Below are positions 1 through 8,018 of a stretch of 19,528 nt of DNA, piece by piece. The stretch comes from CAZBGL01 sp964491375 (lineage in GTDB: Bacteria > Desulfobacterota > Deferrisomatia > Deferrisomatales > Deferrisomataceae). The stretch lies in assembly GCA_964491375.1 (NCBI GenBank), contig CAZBGL010000157.1, positions 1 to 19,528 of the forward strand, in the 5' to 3' direction. The notes under the pieces were generated by a model, which had not been told where the DNA came from, made no database searches, and saw only the letters and a program-made list of their open reading frames with translations. Numbering within the stretch: the first letter of the stretch is position 1; each line of letters opens with the position of its first letter. Made by a program: the position numbers and the translations under genes.

Positions 1-803
1 AGGTGGTCCTCCTGTTCGTCGTCGACCGGGACGAGGTCGCGTTCAACCTGTTTTCCGGTTTCGACAAGAAGCTGGTCAGCCAGTTGACCGAGGAGGCGCG
101 CCTCCGGTTCGAGGACTGGGAGAAGCGCCTGTCGGACAAGGGCGTCCGCGCCCGCCACGTGATCGAGGTGGGCCGGCCCGAGGGAAAGATCCTCGAGGTC
201 GCGTGCCGGGAGGAGGTGGACCTGATCGTGGCCGGACGGCAGCACCACCGGGCCACGGACGCGGTCTACGTGGGCGGCACCACCATGGGGGTGCTCCGGC
301 GGTCCGCGATCCCGGTGTTCGTGTGCAAGCACGGCAACGGAAACGTGTGCAGCATCGGGCCAGACCAGGGGGTTTTCGACCGGGTCCTGTACGCCACGGA
401 CTTCTCGCGGGAAAGCGAGCGGGCTTTCAGGTTCGTGTGCGCCCTGGGGCGCACGGTTCACCGGGTGGACGTGGTGCACGTGATCACCGAGCGGGACTTC
501 AAGAAGCACTCGCCCGAGGAGATCCGGCGGATCGAGGACGAGGTGCGGCAGCGCATGGCCGGGCTGTGCGCCGAACTGGAGAGGCGGGGGGTGGAGGCCG
601 AGTCCCACCTCCTGGCCGGCCACACCGCGGCCGAGATCCTGAAGGCGGCCCGGGACCAGCAGGCCACGGTGGTGGTCATGGGCACCAAGGGCAAGCACGG
701 CCTGCGCGAGATCTGGCTGGGCAGCGCCTCCCACCGGGTGGCCGAGCTCTCGCCGGTGCCCGTGGTGCTGGTTCCGTGCGACCGGGACGAGTGTTACGTG
801 TAG
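1..803 (+). CDS. Tandem universal stress protein (UspA family), 5' end outside window
   Basis: The reading frame is open from the window edge (first full codon at base 3) to TAG at 801-803, leaving 266 visible residues. It contains two Usp folds. The first lacks about its first 40 residues (the first beta strand and helix), so the gene starts upstream; the GTG at base 3 falls inside strand 2 (VVLLFVVD) and is not the start. The second domain begins near residue 126 (FDRVLYATDFSRESERAF) and keeps the ATP-binding signature G-x2-G-x9-G-S (GTKG, nine residues, GS) near residues 227-241. The matching motif in the first domain is degenerate (AGRQHH then GGTT), so probably only the second half binds nucleotide. 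Tandem Usp proteins are cytoplasmic stress or energy-status proteins; the specific role here is unknown. No partner gene is visible, and a 186-base gap follows before the next gene. Confidence 0.88.
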   Translation, partial: VVLLFVVDRDEVAFNLFSGFDKKLVSQLTEEARLRFEDWEKRLSDKGVRARHVIEVGRPEGKILEVACREEVDLIVAGRQHHRATDAVYVGGTTMGVLRRSAIPVFVCKHGNGNVCSIGPDQGVFDRVLYATDFSRESERAFRFVCALGRTVHRVDVVHVITERDFKKHSPEEIRRIEDEVRQRMAGLCAELERRGVEAESHLLAGHTAAEILKAARDQQATVVVMGTKGKHGLREIWLGSASHRVAELSPVPVVLVPCDRDECYV

Positions 804-920
804 TCTGAGCGGGGGGCCTCACCCTGCGCGGGGGGCGTGCCCGCGGGGAGCCGCTTCCGCCCCAGCCCTCTGCGGAGGCACTCCTTTGCATCCCGGCCCT
901 TCCCGGGTGCCCAGCCTCCC

Positions 921-948
921 TTGAGCCCTCTTGGCCGTGGGTTACACT
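921..948 (+). promoter_or_regulatory. Weak candidate sigma-70 promoter for the DUF438 gene
   Basis: TTGAGC (921-926) and TACACT (943-948) are separated by 16 bases and lie about 40 bases before the ATG at 990. Each box matches its consensus at only four of six positions, so this is a tentative call. Confidence 0.3.
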
Positions 949-989
949 GGCCCCTGTGAGTTTCGTCCCTCGCCGTCAGGAGGATTCCC

Positions 990-2462
990 ATGGCCCTGGA
1001 GATCACGCCCCAGACCAAGATCGACGACCTGCTCCGCGAGCACCCCTTTCTCATGGACGTGCTGATCGCCCAGTCGCCGGTGTTCAGGAACCTGCGGAAC
1101 CCCTTTCTGCGCAAGACCATGGGCAAGGTGGCCACGCTCGAGATGGCCGCCGGGGTGGCCGGCCTGCCCGTGGATTCCCTGGTGGAGACCCTCCGGCAGG
1201 CGGTCTCCGAGGGGGGCGGTGCGCCAGGAAAGGACCGCAAGGAGGCGATCAAGGAGATCCTGAGGGACCTCCACGAAGGGGTGCCCGTGGAGGAGCTCAA
1301 GGCCCGGTTCAAAGAGGTGCTGAAGGGTGTGGACGCCTCCGAGATCGCCGCGGTGGAGCAGGCGCTGATCGACGAGGGGCTGCCTGCGGAGGAGATCAAG
1401 AACCTGTGCGACGTGCACGTGGAGATCTTCAAGGAGGCCCTGGAGGCCCGGGACCGGCCGGAGGTGCCGCCGGGGCACCCGGTGCACACCTACATGAAGG
1501 AAAACCGGGCCCTGGAAGGCGTTCTCTCCGAGATCAGCCTGGCGTTGGGCGGGTTGCCTCGGCCGGGCGAGCCCGGGGCGGCCGACGCCCTGCGCGCGCG
1601 CAAGGAGGAGCTCGGCGCCCTCCTGGAGCGGCTGGCCCGCGTTGACGTTCACTACAAGCGCAAGGAAAACCAGCTCTTCCCGCTCCTCGAGGCCCATCAC
1701 TTCACCGGGCCGAGCCAGGTCATGTGGTCGGTCCACGACGACATCCGGGGATGGATCAAGGCCGCCCGGGAAGCCCTGGAACGGGCCGAACCGGGGGCGT
1801 TTCGGACGAACCTGCTCAGGGCGATCCAGGCGGCCCGCGACATGATTTACAAGGAGGAACACATCCTGTTTCCGGCCGCCCTGGACATGCTCTCCCATCA
1901 GGAATGGGTGCAGGTGGCCCGGGGTGAGGCGGACATCGGGTTCGCCTGGGTGGAGCCCGACCCGGGCTGGCCGGACGAGGACGCGGCCCCCGGGGTGGTT
2001 CCCGGGGAAGAGGGGCCTCCCCCCCGCGTATCCGGGGCAGAGGGGACCCTGGAGCTCCGGACCGGCCGGCTCACCCCGGAGCAGGTCGATCTCCTGCTCA
2101 CCCACCTGCCCGTGGACGTGACCTTCGTGGACGAGAACGACCGGGTGGCCTACTACTCAGAGGGGCCAGAACGGATCTTTCCCCGCAGCCCCGCCATCAT
2201 CGGCCGGGAGGTCCGGAACTGCCACCCGCCCAAGAGCGTCCACCGGGTCAACATGATCCTGGACGCGTTCAAGGCCGGCGAGCGGGACACGGCCGAGTTC
2301 TGGCTGGAGCTGGGAGGGAAGTTCATCCACATCCGGTACTTTGCGGTGCGCGACCGGTCGGGACGGTACCGGGGCACCCTGGAGGTCAGCCAGGACGTGA
2401 CGGAGATCCGGCGCCTGGAGGGCGAACGGCGGCTCCTGGACTGGGAACCGCCCGGGGACTGA
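990..2462 (+). CDS. DUF1858/DUF438 protein with hemerythrin-like and PAS domains
   Basis: A 490-residue multidomain protein of the DUF438 family, probably a cytoplasmic redox, oxygen or nitric-oxide sensor; the family's biochemical role is poorly defined. Domains in order: DUF1858 (about 6-65; TKIDDLLREHPFLMDVL), a DUF438 helical block (about 86-152), a hemerythrin-like four-helix bundle (about 163-305) and a C-terminal PAS domain (about 365-478) ending in LEVSQDVTEIRRLEGER. Likely di-iron ligands are visible: H163/H166, H221 and E226 in HYKRKENQLFP, H249-D250, and E290-H291 in KEEHILFP. The PAS part carries CHPPKSVHRV (411-420), typical of DUF438 proteins. A linker of about 50 residues (310-360), rich in Pro, Gly and acidic residues, joins the two halves. 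No kinase, cyclase or DNA-binding output domain is present, so a partner is expected. AGGAGG lies 6 bases before the ATG. It is convergent with the P460 gene. Confidence 0.85.
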   Translation: MALEITPQTKIDDLLREHPFLMDVLIAQSPVFRNLRNPFLRKTMGKVATLEMAAGVAGLPVDSLVETLRQAVSEGGGAPGKDRKEAIKEILRDLHEGVPVEELKARFKEVLKGVDASEIAAVEQALIDEGLPAEEIKNLCDVHVEIFKEALEARDRPEVPPGHPVHTYMKENRALEGVLSEISLALGGLPRPGEPGAADALRARKEELGALLERLARVDVHYKRKENQLFPLLEAHHFTGPSQVMWSVHDDIRGWIKAAREALERAEPGAFRTNLLRAIQAARDMIYKEEHILFPAALDMLSHQEWVQVARGEADIGFAWVEPDPGWPDEDAAPGVVPGEEGPPPRVSGAEGTLELRTGRLTPEQVDLLLTHLPVDVTFVDENDRVAYYSEGPERIFPRSPAIIGREVRNCHPPKSVHRVNMILDAFKAGERDTAEFWLELGGKFIHIRYFAVRDRSGRYRGTLEVSQDVTEIRRLEGERRLLDWEPPGD

Positions 2463-2493
2463 TCAGAGAGGCGGGCTGCCCCCGCGGAGAGCC

Positions 2494-2513
2494 AGGGGCC
2501 GCAGGCCGCCCCT
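2494..2513. terminator. Possible hairpin between convergent genes
   Basis: AGGGGC (2494-2499) and GCCCCT (2508-2513) form a 6-bp stem with an 8-base loop in the 67-base gap between two convergent genes. There is no T-run on either strand, so it is only a weak candidate for a bidirectional terminator. Confidence 0.25.
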
Positions 2514-2529
2514 CGGCCGCCGCGCCCTT

Positions 2530-3027
2530 TCAGGGTTTGAGCGGGCCGGTGTACAAGTAGTCGTTGTCCGCGGCGGCCCGGTGGCAGTCGATGCACCCAG
2601 GCACCTTGCCCTGCTTCAACGCCGTGCCGTCCGGAGCGTACTTGGCCCAGAACCAGTCGCCCGCCTCGGAGTTGTAGCCCGGCACCTTCCACATCACCGT
2701 GATGGCCGCCAGGGTCCGGTCGGGCTTGTAGTTCTCCTTCACCACGATGGCGCCGGCCGGCATCCGGCCCTGGCGCGAGAGAATGGCCTCGTAGGCGGGG
2801 CCGTTCACGTACGTGGTCAGGAGCGCCCCGTGGGGCTCGCGGCCCTTGTACAGCTTGGGCTTGCCCGGCCACAGGTTCCAGGTCTGTGCGTATTTCTGGC
2901 TCTGGAGGGCGTTCCAGAGGGCCTCGCCCGACACGTTGCCGGGCGATGTGCGGACTGCCACGGACGAGCAGGCCGCGGCCGCGACAAGCGCAATCCCTGC
3001 TGCCAGGACGAGCGCGGTACTTTTCAT
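2530..3027 (-). CDS. Cytochrome P460-family c-type heme lipoprotein
   Basis: A 165-residue exported protein. The start is the ATG at 3027, preceded by a strong GGAGGAGG six bases upstream; an in-frame ATG 12 codons earlier has no such site. The N-terminus (MKSTALVLAAGIALVAAAAC) is a signal peptide ending in a lipobox-like AAAC, so Cys20 is probably lipidated, although Ala at -3 is not the preferred residue. One heme-c motif, CIDCH (145-149), sits near the C-terminus, as in the cytochrome P460 fold (PF16694). VVKENY (95-100) resembles the conserved strand of that fold, and K97 may correspond to its Lys, but I cannot confirm a heme cross-link. Characterised P460 enzymes oxidise hydroxylamine in the periplasm; many relatives have no known substrate. 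No hydroxylamine or nitrite gene is adjacent, so the substrate is left open. Convergent with the DUF438 gene; 58 bases from the ilvA stop codon. Confidence 0.8.
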   Translation of the reverse strand: MKSTALVLAAGIALVAAAACSSVAVRTSPGNVSGEALWNALQSQKYAQTWNLWPGKPKLYKGREPHGALLTTYVNGPAYEAILSRQGRMPAGAIVVKENYKPDRTLAAITVMWKVPGYNSEAGDWFWAKYAPDGTALKQGKVPGCIDCHRAAADNDYLYTGPLKP

Positions 3028-3085
3028 GGTTCCTCCTCCCGGGGGCGTCGGGGGATGGTTCACTCTGCCCCGGCGCGGGAGGATG

Positions 3086-4306
3086 TCAAGGCAAGCCGCC
3101 CGGGGCCATCTGGATCCGGAAGCCGGCCTGCACGAGCGCGGCCGACACCCGGCCGATGTGGTCGAAGCCCCGGGTCTCCACCTCCACCTCCACCCGCGTG
3201 CGCCCCACCGGCAGGTCGATGCTGAGCCGGTCGTGGAAGATGTGGAGGATGTTGGCCTTCTCCCCGGCGAGCACCGAGAGCAGCGACTCCAGCGCGCCGG
3301 GCACGTCGTCCAGCACCACCGAGAACCGGAGGATGCGGCCCGTGCGGATCAGGCCCTGCTCCAGTATGCGGTCGAGCACGTTGAGATCGAGGTTGCCCCC
3401 GCTGACCACCAGGACGATGCGGCGGCCCTTCACCCGCTCCGACGGGGCGGCCAGCAGGGCGGCCACGGGTACGGCGCCCGCGCCCTCGGCCAGGAGCTTC
3501 TTCGTCTCCAGCAGCGTGACCACCGCCATGGCGATGCGGCTCTCCTCGGCCAGGAGCACCTCGTCCAGGTGCTCCGAGAGGACGGCGAAGGGGATGTCGC
3601 CGATCCGGGGCACGAGGATGCCGTCGGCCAGCGAGCGGCGCGGTTCCACCTCCACGGGCCGCCGGCACAGCAGCGCCTCGCGGGCCGAGGGGCACGCCTC
3701 CGTCTGGACGCCCACGATGCGCACCCCCGGCCGCCGTTCCTTCACGGCGAGCGCGACTCCCGAGGCAAGCCCACCGCCCCCGACGGGCACCCACACCTCG
3801 TCAAAGGCGTCGAGCTGCTCGAGCAGCTCCAGGCCCACGGTGGCCTGCCCTGCGATGACGTCCTCGTCGTCGAAGGGATGCAGGAACGTGTGACCCCGCT
3901 GCTCGAGCTCCCGGGCGCGGGCAAGGGCCTCGGCCACGGTCCGCCCGTGGAGGACGACCCGGGCGCCGTACTGCCGGGTGGCCAGTTGCTTGGAGATGGA
4001 CGCGCCCTCGGGCATGACCACGGTGGCCCGGAATCCCAGGGCGGTGGCGGCCAGGGCCACGCCCTGGGCGTGGTTGCCCGCCGACGCGGCCACCACGCCC
4101 TCGGGGCCGACCCGGTCGCGGCACCGCCACAGCTTGTACATGGCTCCCCTGACCTTGAACGAGCCGGTACGCTGGAGGTTCTCCAGCTTCAGGAACACCT
4201 CCGCCCCGCTTTGCCGTGTCAGTTGCTCCGAGCGGATGAGCGGTGTGGGTGGAAAGCGGCCGGCCAGGACCCTGCGGGCCTCGTGGATGCGCGCCAGGTC
4301 GGGCAT
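3086..4306 (-). CDS. ilvA: Threonine ammonia-lyase (threonine dehydratase) with C-terminal ACT domain
   Basis: A 406-residue PLP enzyme of fold type II that deaminates L-threonine to 2-oxobutyrate, the committed step towards isoleucine, in the cytoplasm. The PLP lysine is in GSFKVRGAMYKL (K51). SAGNHAQG (75-82) and the glycine loop VPVGGGGLASG bind the cofactor phosphate and substrate. Residues from about 330 onward form one ACT domain (FSVVLDDVPGALESLLSVLA, then ILHIFHDR), giving the medium-length single-ACT form rather than the 510-residue E. coli IlvA with a double regulatory domain. That form occurs in both biosynthetic and catabolic settings; no catabolic partner is nearby, and isoleucine synthesis fits a window that also holds ilvE. 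The ATG at 4306 has GGAGGA about six bases upstream. The gene sits alone behind a 460-base gap with operator-like sequences. Confidence 0.92.
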   Translation of the reverse strand: MPDLARIHEARRVLAGRFPPTPLIRSEQLTRQSGAEVFLKLENLQRTGSFKVRGAMYKLWRCRDRVGPEGVVAASAGNHAQGVALAATALGFRATVVMPEGASISKQLATRQYGARVVLHGRTVAEALARARELEQRGHTFLHPFDDEDVIAGQATVGLELLEQLDAFDEVWVPVGGGGLASGVALAVKERRPGVRIVGVQTEACPSAREALLCRRPVEVEPRRSLADGILVPRIGDIPFAVLSEHLDEVLLAEESRIAMAVVTLLETKKLLAEGAGAVPVAALLAAPSERVKGRRIVLVVSGGNLDLNVLDRILEQGLIRTGRILRFSVVLDDVPGALESLLSVLAGEKANILHIFHDRLSIDLPVGRTRVEVEVETRGFDHIGRVSAALVQAGFRIQMAPGGLP

Positions 4307-4395
4307 GGGACTCCTCCTGTCCGCGGTCCGGGAAGGTCCCGTAAGGTAGCGCGGGCGGCATCCGAAGGGAAGCGCAGGGGTTGGAGGACGGAGGA

Positions 4396-4420
4396 GGACG
4401 GCTATACTGTATCACCGTCC
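4396..4420 (-). promoter_or_regulatory. 25-bp dyad, candidate operator upstream of ilvA
   Basis: GGACGG (4396-4401) and CCGTCC (4415-4420) are perfect inverted arms around an inner palindrome ATACTGTAT (4404-4412). Overall, 20 of 24 non-central positions are symmetric. A third GGACGG half-site lies 10 bases away at 4386-4391. On the minus strand the centre reads TGATACAGT, which resembles an extended -10 box for ilvA (start 90 bases downstream), so a repressor bound here could block transcription. Alternatively, read on the plus strand, the same hairpin is followed by GGGTTTTT and could act as an intrinsic terminator, but no plus-strand gene precedes it. The regulator is unknown. Confidence 0.5.
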
Positions 4421-4428
4421 GGGTTTTT

Positions 4429-4441
4429 CCCCCCTAGGGGG
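4429..4441. promoter_or_regulatory. C6-TA-G5 palindrome
   Basis: CCCCCCTAGGGGG lies eight bases from the end of the 25-bp dyad, on the side away from ilvA. G/C-tract palindromes with a central TA are known operators of CsoR/FrmR-family metal or aldehyde repressors, but no such regulator is in the window and the flanks do not match well. In GC-rich DNA the element could also be incidental. Confidence 0.3.
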
Positions 4442-4497
4442 AGAGGGGCGGTCCCCGCCTCCCCCGGCAGGAGCCGGGGTGGCCCTCCCGGACCTCG

Positions 4498-4658
4498 GTG
4501 ACCCAGCCCGGGGGCCCGTTTCCGCTTCGGGGCCACGGCCTCGGCGGGGGTGCTGGGAGGCGTTCGTGCCGCTCGCGTGCACGATGGGTGGGCTCGGGAG
4601 GCGACGGCGTTTGGCCTTCCGGCCGCCTGCGCGGCTCCGGCCCCCCGGGCTGGGTGAC
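4498..4658. repeat. Long imperfect inverted repeat (18 of 20 positions)
   Basis: The arm at 4498-4517 (GTGACCCAGCCCGGGGGCCC) matches the reverse complement of 4639-4658 at 18 of 20 positions, enclosing 121 bases. RNA from either strand could close a large stem-loop. A separate 11-base direct repeat, GGCCCTCCCGG, occurs at 4481-4491 and 4689-4699, just outside the two arms. Confidence 0.6.
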
Positions 4659-4766
4659 AAACGGCCTGTTCGGGCCGCCCGAGCCAGGGGCCCTCCCGGG
4701 CGGGAGACCGAGTGACCATCCCGGGGCCCGCCCACCCCACCTCGCCGCTCCCGAACCAACCGTTGG

Positions 4767-6308
4767 CTACCGGTAGCGCCGAGGGTCGATGCCGTACTTG
4801 CGAATCTTGTACCCCACGATGCGGGGCGTGGTCTGGAGCCTCTCGGCCGCCTTGCGGATGTTGCCCCGGGTGGCCTTGAGGGCGTCCACGATCAGGTCGG
4901 TCTCAAAGTGCCGCACCGCTTCGGCGAAGGGAAGGTCCACCGCGCTCCGGGACTCGTCCGCGGTCTGGAGCGTGGGGGGCAGGTGGTAAGAGTGGATCGC
5001 CGGCTCCTCGCACAGGAGCACGGCCCGCTCGATGCAGTTCTCCAGTTCGCGCACGTTGCCCGGCCAGTGGTAGCGCATCAGCATGTCGATGGCCGGGGTG
5101 GTGATGCGGCGGATGTCCTTTCCGTTCTCCCGGGCGTACTTCTCCAGGAAGTGCTCGGCCAGGAGCAGGATGTCGGTCCTCCGCTCCCGCAGGGGCGGAA
5201 GGTAGATGGGAAACACGTTGAGCCGATAGTAGAGGTCTTCCCGGAACCGTCCCTCGGCCATGAGGGTCTCCAGATCCCGGTTGGTGGCCGCGATCACCCG
5301 CACGTTGACCTTCACGGTCTCCCATCCCCCCACCCGCTCGAACTCCTTTTCCTGGAGCACCCGCAGGAGCTTCACCTGGAGCTGGGGGCTCAGGTCCCCG
5401 ATCTCGTCCAAGAAGATGGTGCCCCCCTGGGCCAGCGCGAACTTGCCGGGCTTGCGGGCCACCGCACCGGTGAAGGCGCCCTTTTCGTGGCCGAACAGTT
5501 CCGATTCGATCAGGTTGTCGGGGATGGCCGCGCAGTTCACCTTGACGAACGGCTTCTTGGCCCGGGGGCTGTTGTAGTGGATGGCGTGGGCCACCAGTTC
5601 CTTTCCCGTGCCGCTCTCGCCCCGGATGAGCACCGTGGCATTGGACTTGGCCACCCGGGCGATGTTGGCGTACACCTCGTGCATGGCCTTGGAGTTCCCG
5701 ATGATGTTCGTGATGTTGTACTTGCGCACGAGGTCGGCCTGGAGGCGCTCCTTCTCGGCCTCGAGCCGTTGCCGCTCGTCCTCGGCCAACCGGTGGAGCT
5801 TCACGGCCTGGGCCACCATGGTGGCGATGATGCTGAGGAGCCGCACGTCCTCGTCGAAGCCCATGTCCTCCCGGTACACCCGGTCCACCCCGATGGCGCC
5901 CAGTACCTCGTCCCCCGATCGAAGCGGCACGCACAGGAACGAGATGTCCTCGCGCGTGAGATCCCGGCTCATGGTTCGGTTTAGGAAGAGGGGCTCCCGG
6001 CCCACGTTCGGCACCACGATCGGCTCGCCCGTGGCCACCACCCGCCCGGTCACCCCCTCTCCGATGCGGTAGCGGCCGCGCCGGGCCTCCTCGGGGGTGA
6101 GGCCGTAGGACACTTCCACCCGCACCTCGTCGGCATAGGGAGAGACCACGGACACGGTCCCCCGGGTCATGCCCAGGCGTTGGGCCAGGATCGCCAGGAT
6201 CCGGTACAGCCGTTCCCGGAGCGGTTCCTCGCTGGCGAGCGCTGCGCTCACGTCGTATAGTGTCTCGACTTCCTGGAGCTTGCGCTGGAGGGCGCGTTCC
6301 GTGGTCAC
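4767..6308 (-). CDS. nifA: NifA-type sigma-54-dependent transcriptional activator (GAF / AAA+ / Fis HTH)
   Basis: A 513-residue enhancer-binding protein that activates sigma-54 promoters by ATP hydrolysis. The order is GAF sensor (about 14-169), helical linker (170-195), AAA+ domain (about 196-430) and C-terminal Fis-type HTH (about 468-513). Visible motifs are Walker A GESGTGKE (230-237), the sigma-54 contact loop GAFTGA (277-282), and Walker B in GTIFLDEIGDL (296-306). The C-terminus TPRIVGYKIRKYGIDPRR matches the NifA signature. The linker after the AAA+ domain lacks the Cys-x4-Cys pair of oxygen-sensitive NifA proteins, so it resembles the NifL/PII-controlled class. I chose the GTG at 6308 because AAGGAG lies seven bases before it; a TTG start ten codons earlier (6338) would lie upstream of the predicted transcription start. 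Divergent from glnA. No nif structural gene is visible, so nitrogen-assimilation control other than fixation remains possible. Confidence 0.85.
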   Translation of the reverse strand: MTTERALQRKLQEVETLYDVSAALASEEPLRERLYRILAILAQRLGMTRGTVSVVSPYADEVRVEVSYGLTPEEARRGRYRIGEGVTGRVVATGEPIVVPNVGREPLFLNRTMSRDLTREDISFLCVPLRSGDEVLGAIGVDRVYREDMGFDEDVRLLSIIATMVAQAVKLHRLAEDERQRLEAEKERLQADLVRKYNITNIIGNSKAMHEVYANIARVAKSNATVLIRGESGTGKELVAHAIHYNSPRAKKPFVKVNCAAIPDNLIESELFGHEKGAFTGAVARKPGKFALAQGGTIFLDEIGDLSPQLQVKLLRVLQEKEFERVGGWETVKVNVRVIAATNRDLETLMAEGRFREDLYYRLNVFPIYLPPLRERRTDILLLAEHFLEKYARENGKDIRRITTPAIDMLMRYHWPGNVRELENCIERAVLLCEEPAIHSYHLPPTLQTADESRSAVDLPFAEAVRHFETDLIVDALKATRGNIRKAAERLQTTPRIVGYKIRKYGIDPRRYR

Positions 6309-6339
6309 GACCGTTCTCCTTCGCAGAAAGGACAACAAG

Positions 6340-6368
6340 ATTGTAGTTCACAAAATCACATATGACAA
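6340..6368 (-). promoter_or_regulatory. Sigma-70 promoter for nifA
   Basis: On the minus strand, TTGTCA (6363-6368) and TACAAT (6340-6345) are exactly 17 bases apart, each matching consensus at five of six positions, in a locally AT-rich stretch. The expected transcription start near 6333 leaves a leader of about 25 bases before the GTG at 6308. Short TTGT/ACAA inverted repeats overlap the -10 region and could hold a regulator. Confidence 0.7.
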
Positions 6369-6417
6369 TCCCGTATCGCGTTGCGTTCTCCTGGGGGTCC
6401 CCGCGTCCCTGTTGCGG

Positions 6418-6434
6418 CGGCACGGTCCGTGCAT
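6418..6434 (+). promoter_or_regulatory. Sigma-54 promoter for glnA
   Basis: CGGCACG-N4-GTGCA keeps the invariant GG (6419-6420) and GC (6431-6432) with the required 10-base spacing and differs from TGGCACG-N4-TTGCA at only two positions. Transcription would start near 6444, leaving about 62 bases before the glnA ATG. The core also forms a near-perfect 13-bp palindrome (6420-6432). Sigma-54 control of glnA by an NtrC- or NifA-type activator is well known in proteobacteria, and such an activator is encoded divergently here. Confidence 0.7.
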
Positions 6435-6506
6435 GAAGACCCCCGATCCGTTCCGATCCGGCCGGGATGTTTTCGCAACCCAAACCCTACCAGGAGGTGA
6501 AGGAGC

Positions 6507-7919
<1,413 letters not shown>

Positions 7920-7940
7920 CCGGCTGTTCCGGCGAGGGAG

Positions 7941-7973
7941 GAAACGGGGCCCCGAGGGGCCCCGTTTCTTTCT
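7941..7973 (+). terminator. Rho-independent terminator of glnA
   Basis: A perfect 13-bp inverted repeat, GAAACGGGGCCCC (7941-7953) and GGGGCCCCGTTTC (7956-7968), is followed by TTTCT, 22 bases after the glnA stop. It may also limit read-through from the convergent giant gene, although the minus strand has no T-run. Confidence 0.85.
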
Positions 7974-8018
7974 GAGGGCGGTACCGGTCCTGGCCCCCCC
8001 GCAGCACGCAGGGGCCGG

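Larger units (their letters stand above)
4307..4766. other. 460-base non-coding gap between nifA and ilvA
   Basis: No convincing coding sequence is present: open frames exist on both strands but have compositionally skewed Arg/Gly/Pro products and no ribosome binding site with a recognisable protein. On the minus strand this is the 3' side of nifA and the 5' side of ilvA. From right to left it holds an 11-bp palindrome just after the nifA stop (4756-4766), a long imperfect inverted repeat (arms at 4639-4658 and 4498-4517), a C6-TA-G5 palindrome (4429-4441), the 25-bp dyad (4396-4420), and the ilvA leader with its ribosome binding site. I matched no known riboswitch class. The length and structure could reflect a leader RNA or a decayed gene. 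Confidence 0.6.

Noticed and set aside
942..2105. Long open frame on the minus strand over the DUF438 gene
   Set aside because: Composition-driven antisense frame; the plus-strand protein has four recognisable domains and a good ribosome binding site.
4441..4760. Cyclic-di-GMP, cobalamin or other known riboswitch upstream of ilvA
   Set aside because: Conserved cores such as the GEMM GCAAAGCC or the cobalamin box are absent; only generic GC-rich pairing is present.
4908..5984. Plus-strand open frame opposite nifA
   Set aside because: No start signal or protein family; the opposite strand encodes clear AAA+ motifs.
6309..6420. NifA upstream activator sequence TGT-N10-ACA between nifA and glnA
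   Set aside because: TGT and ACA triplets occur, but with spacings of 5 or 13, not 10.
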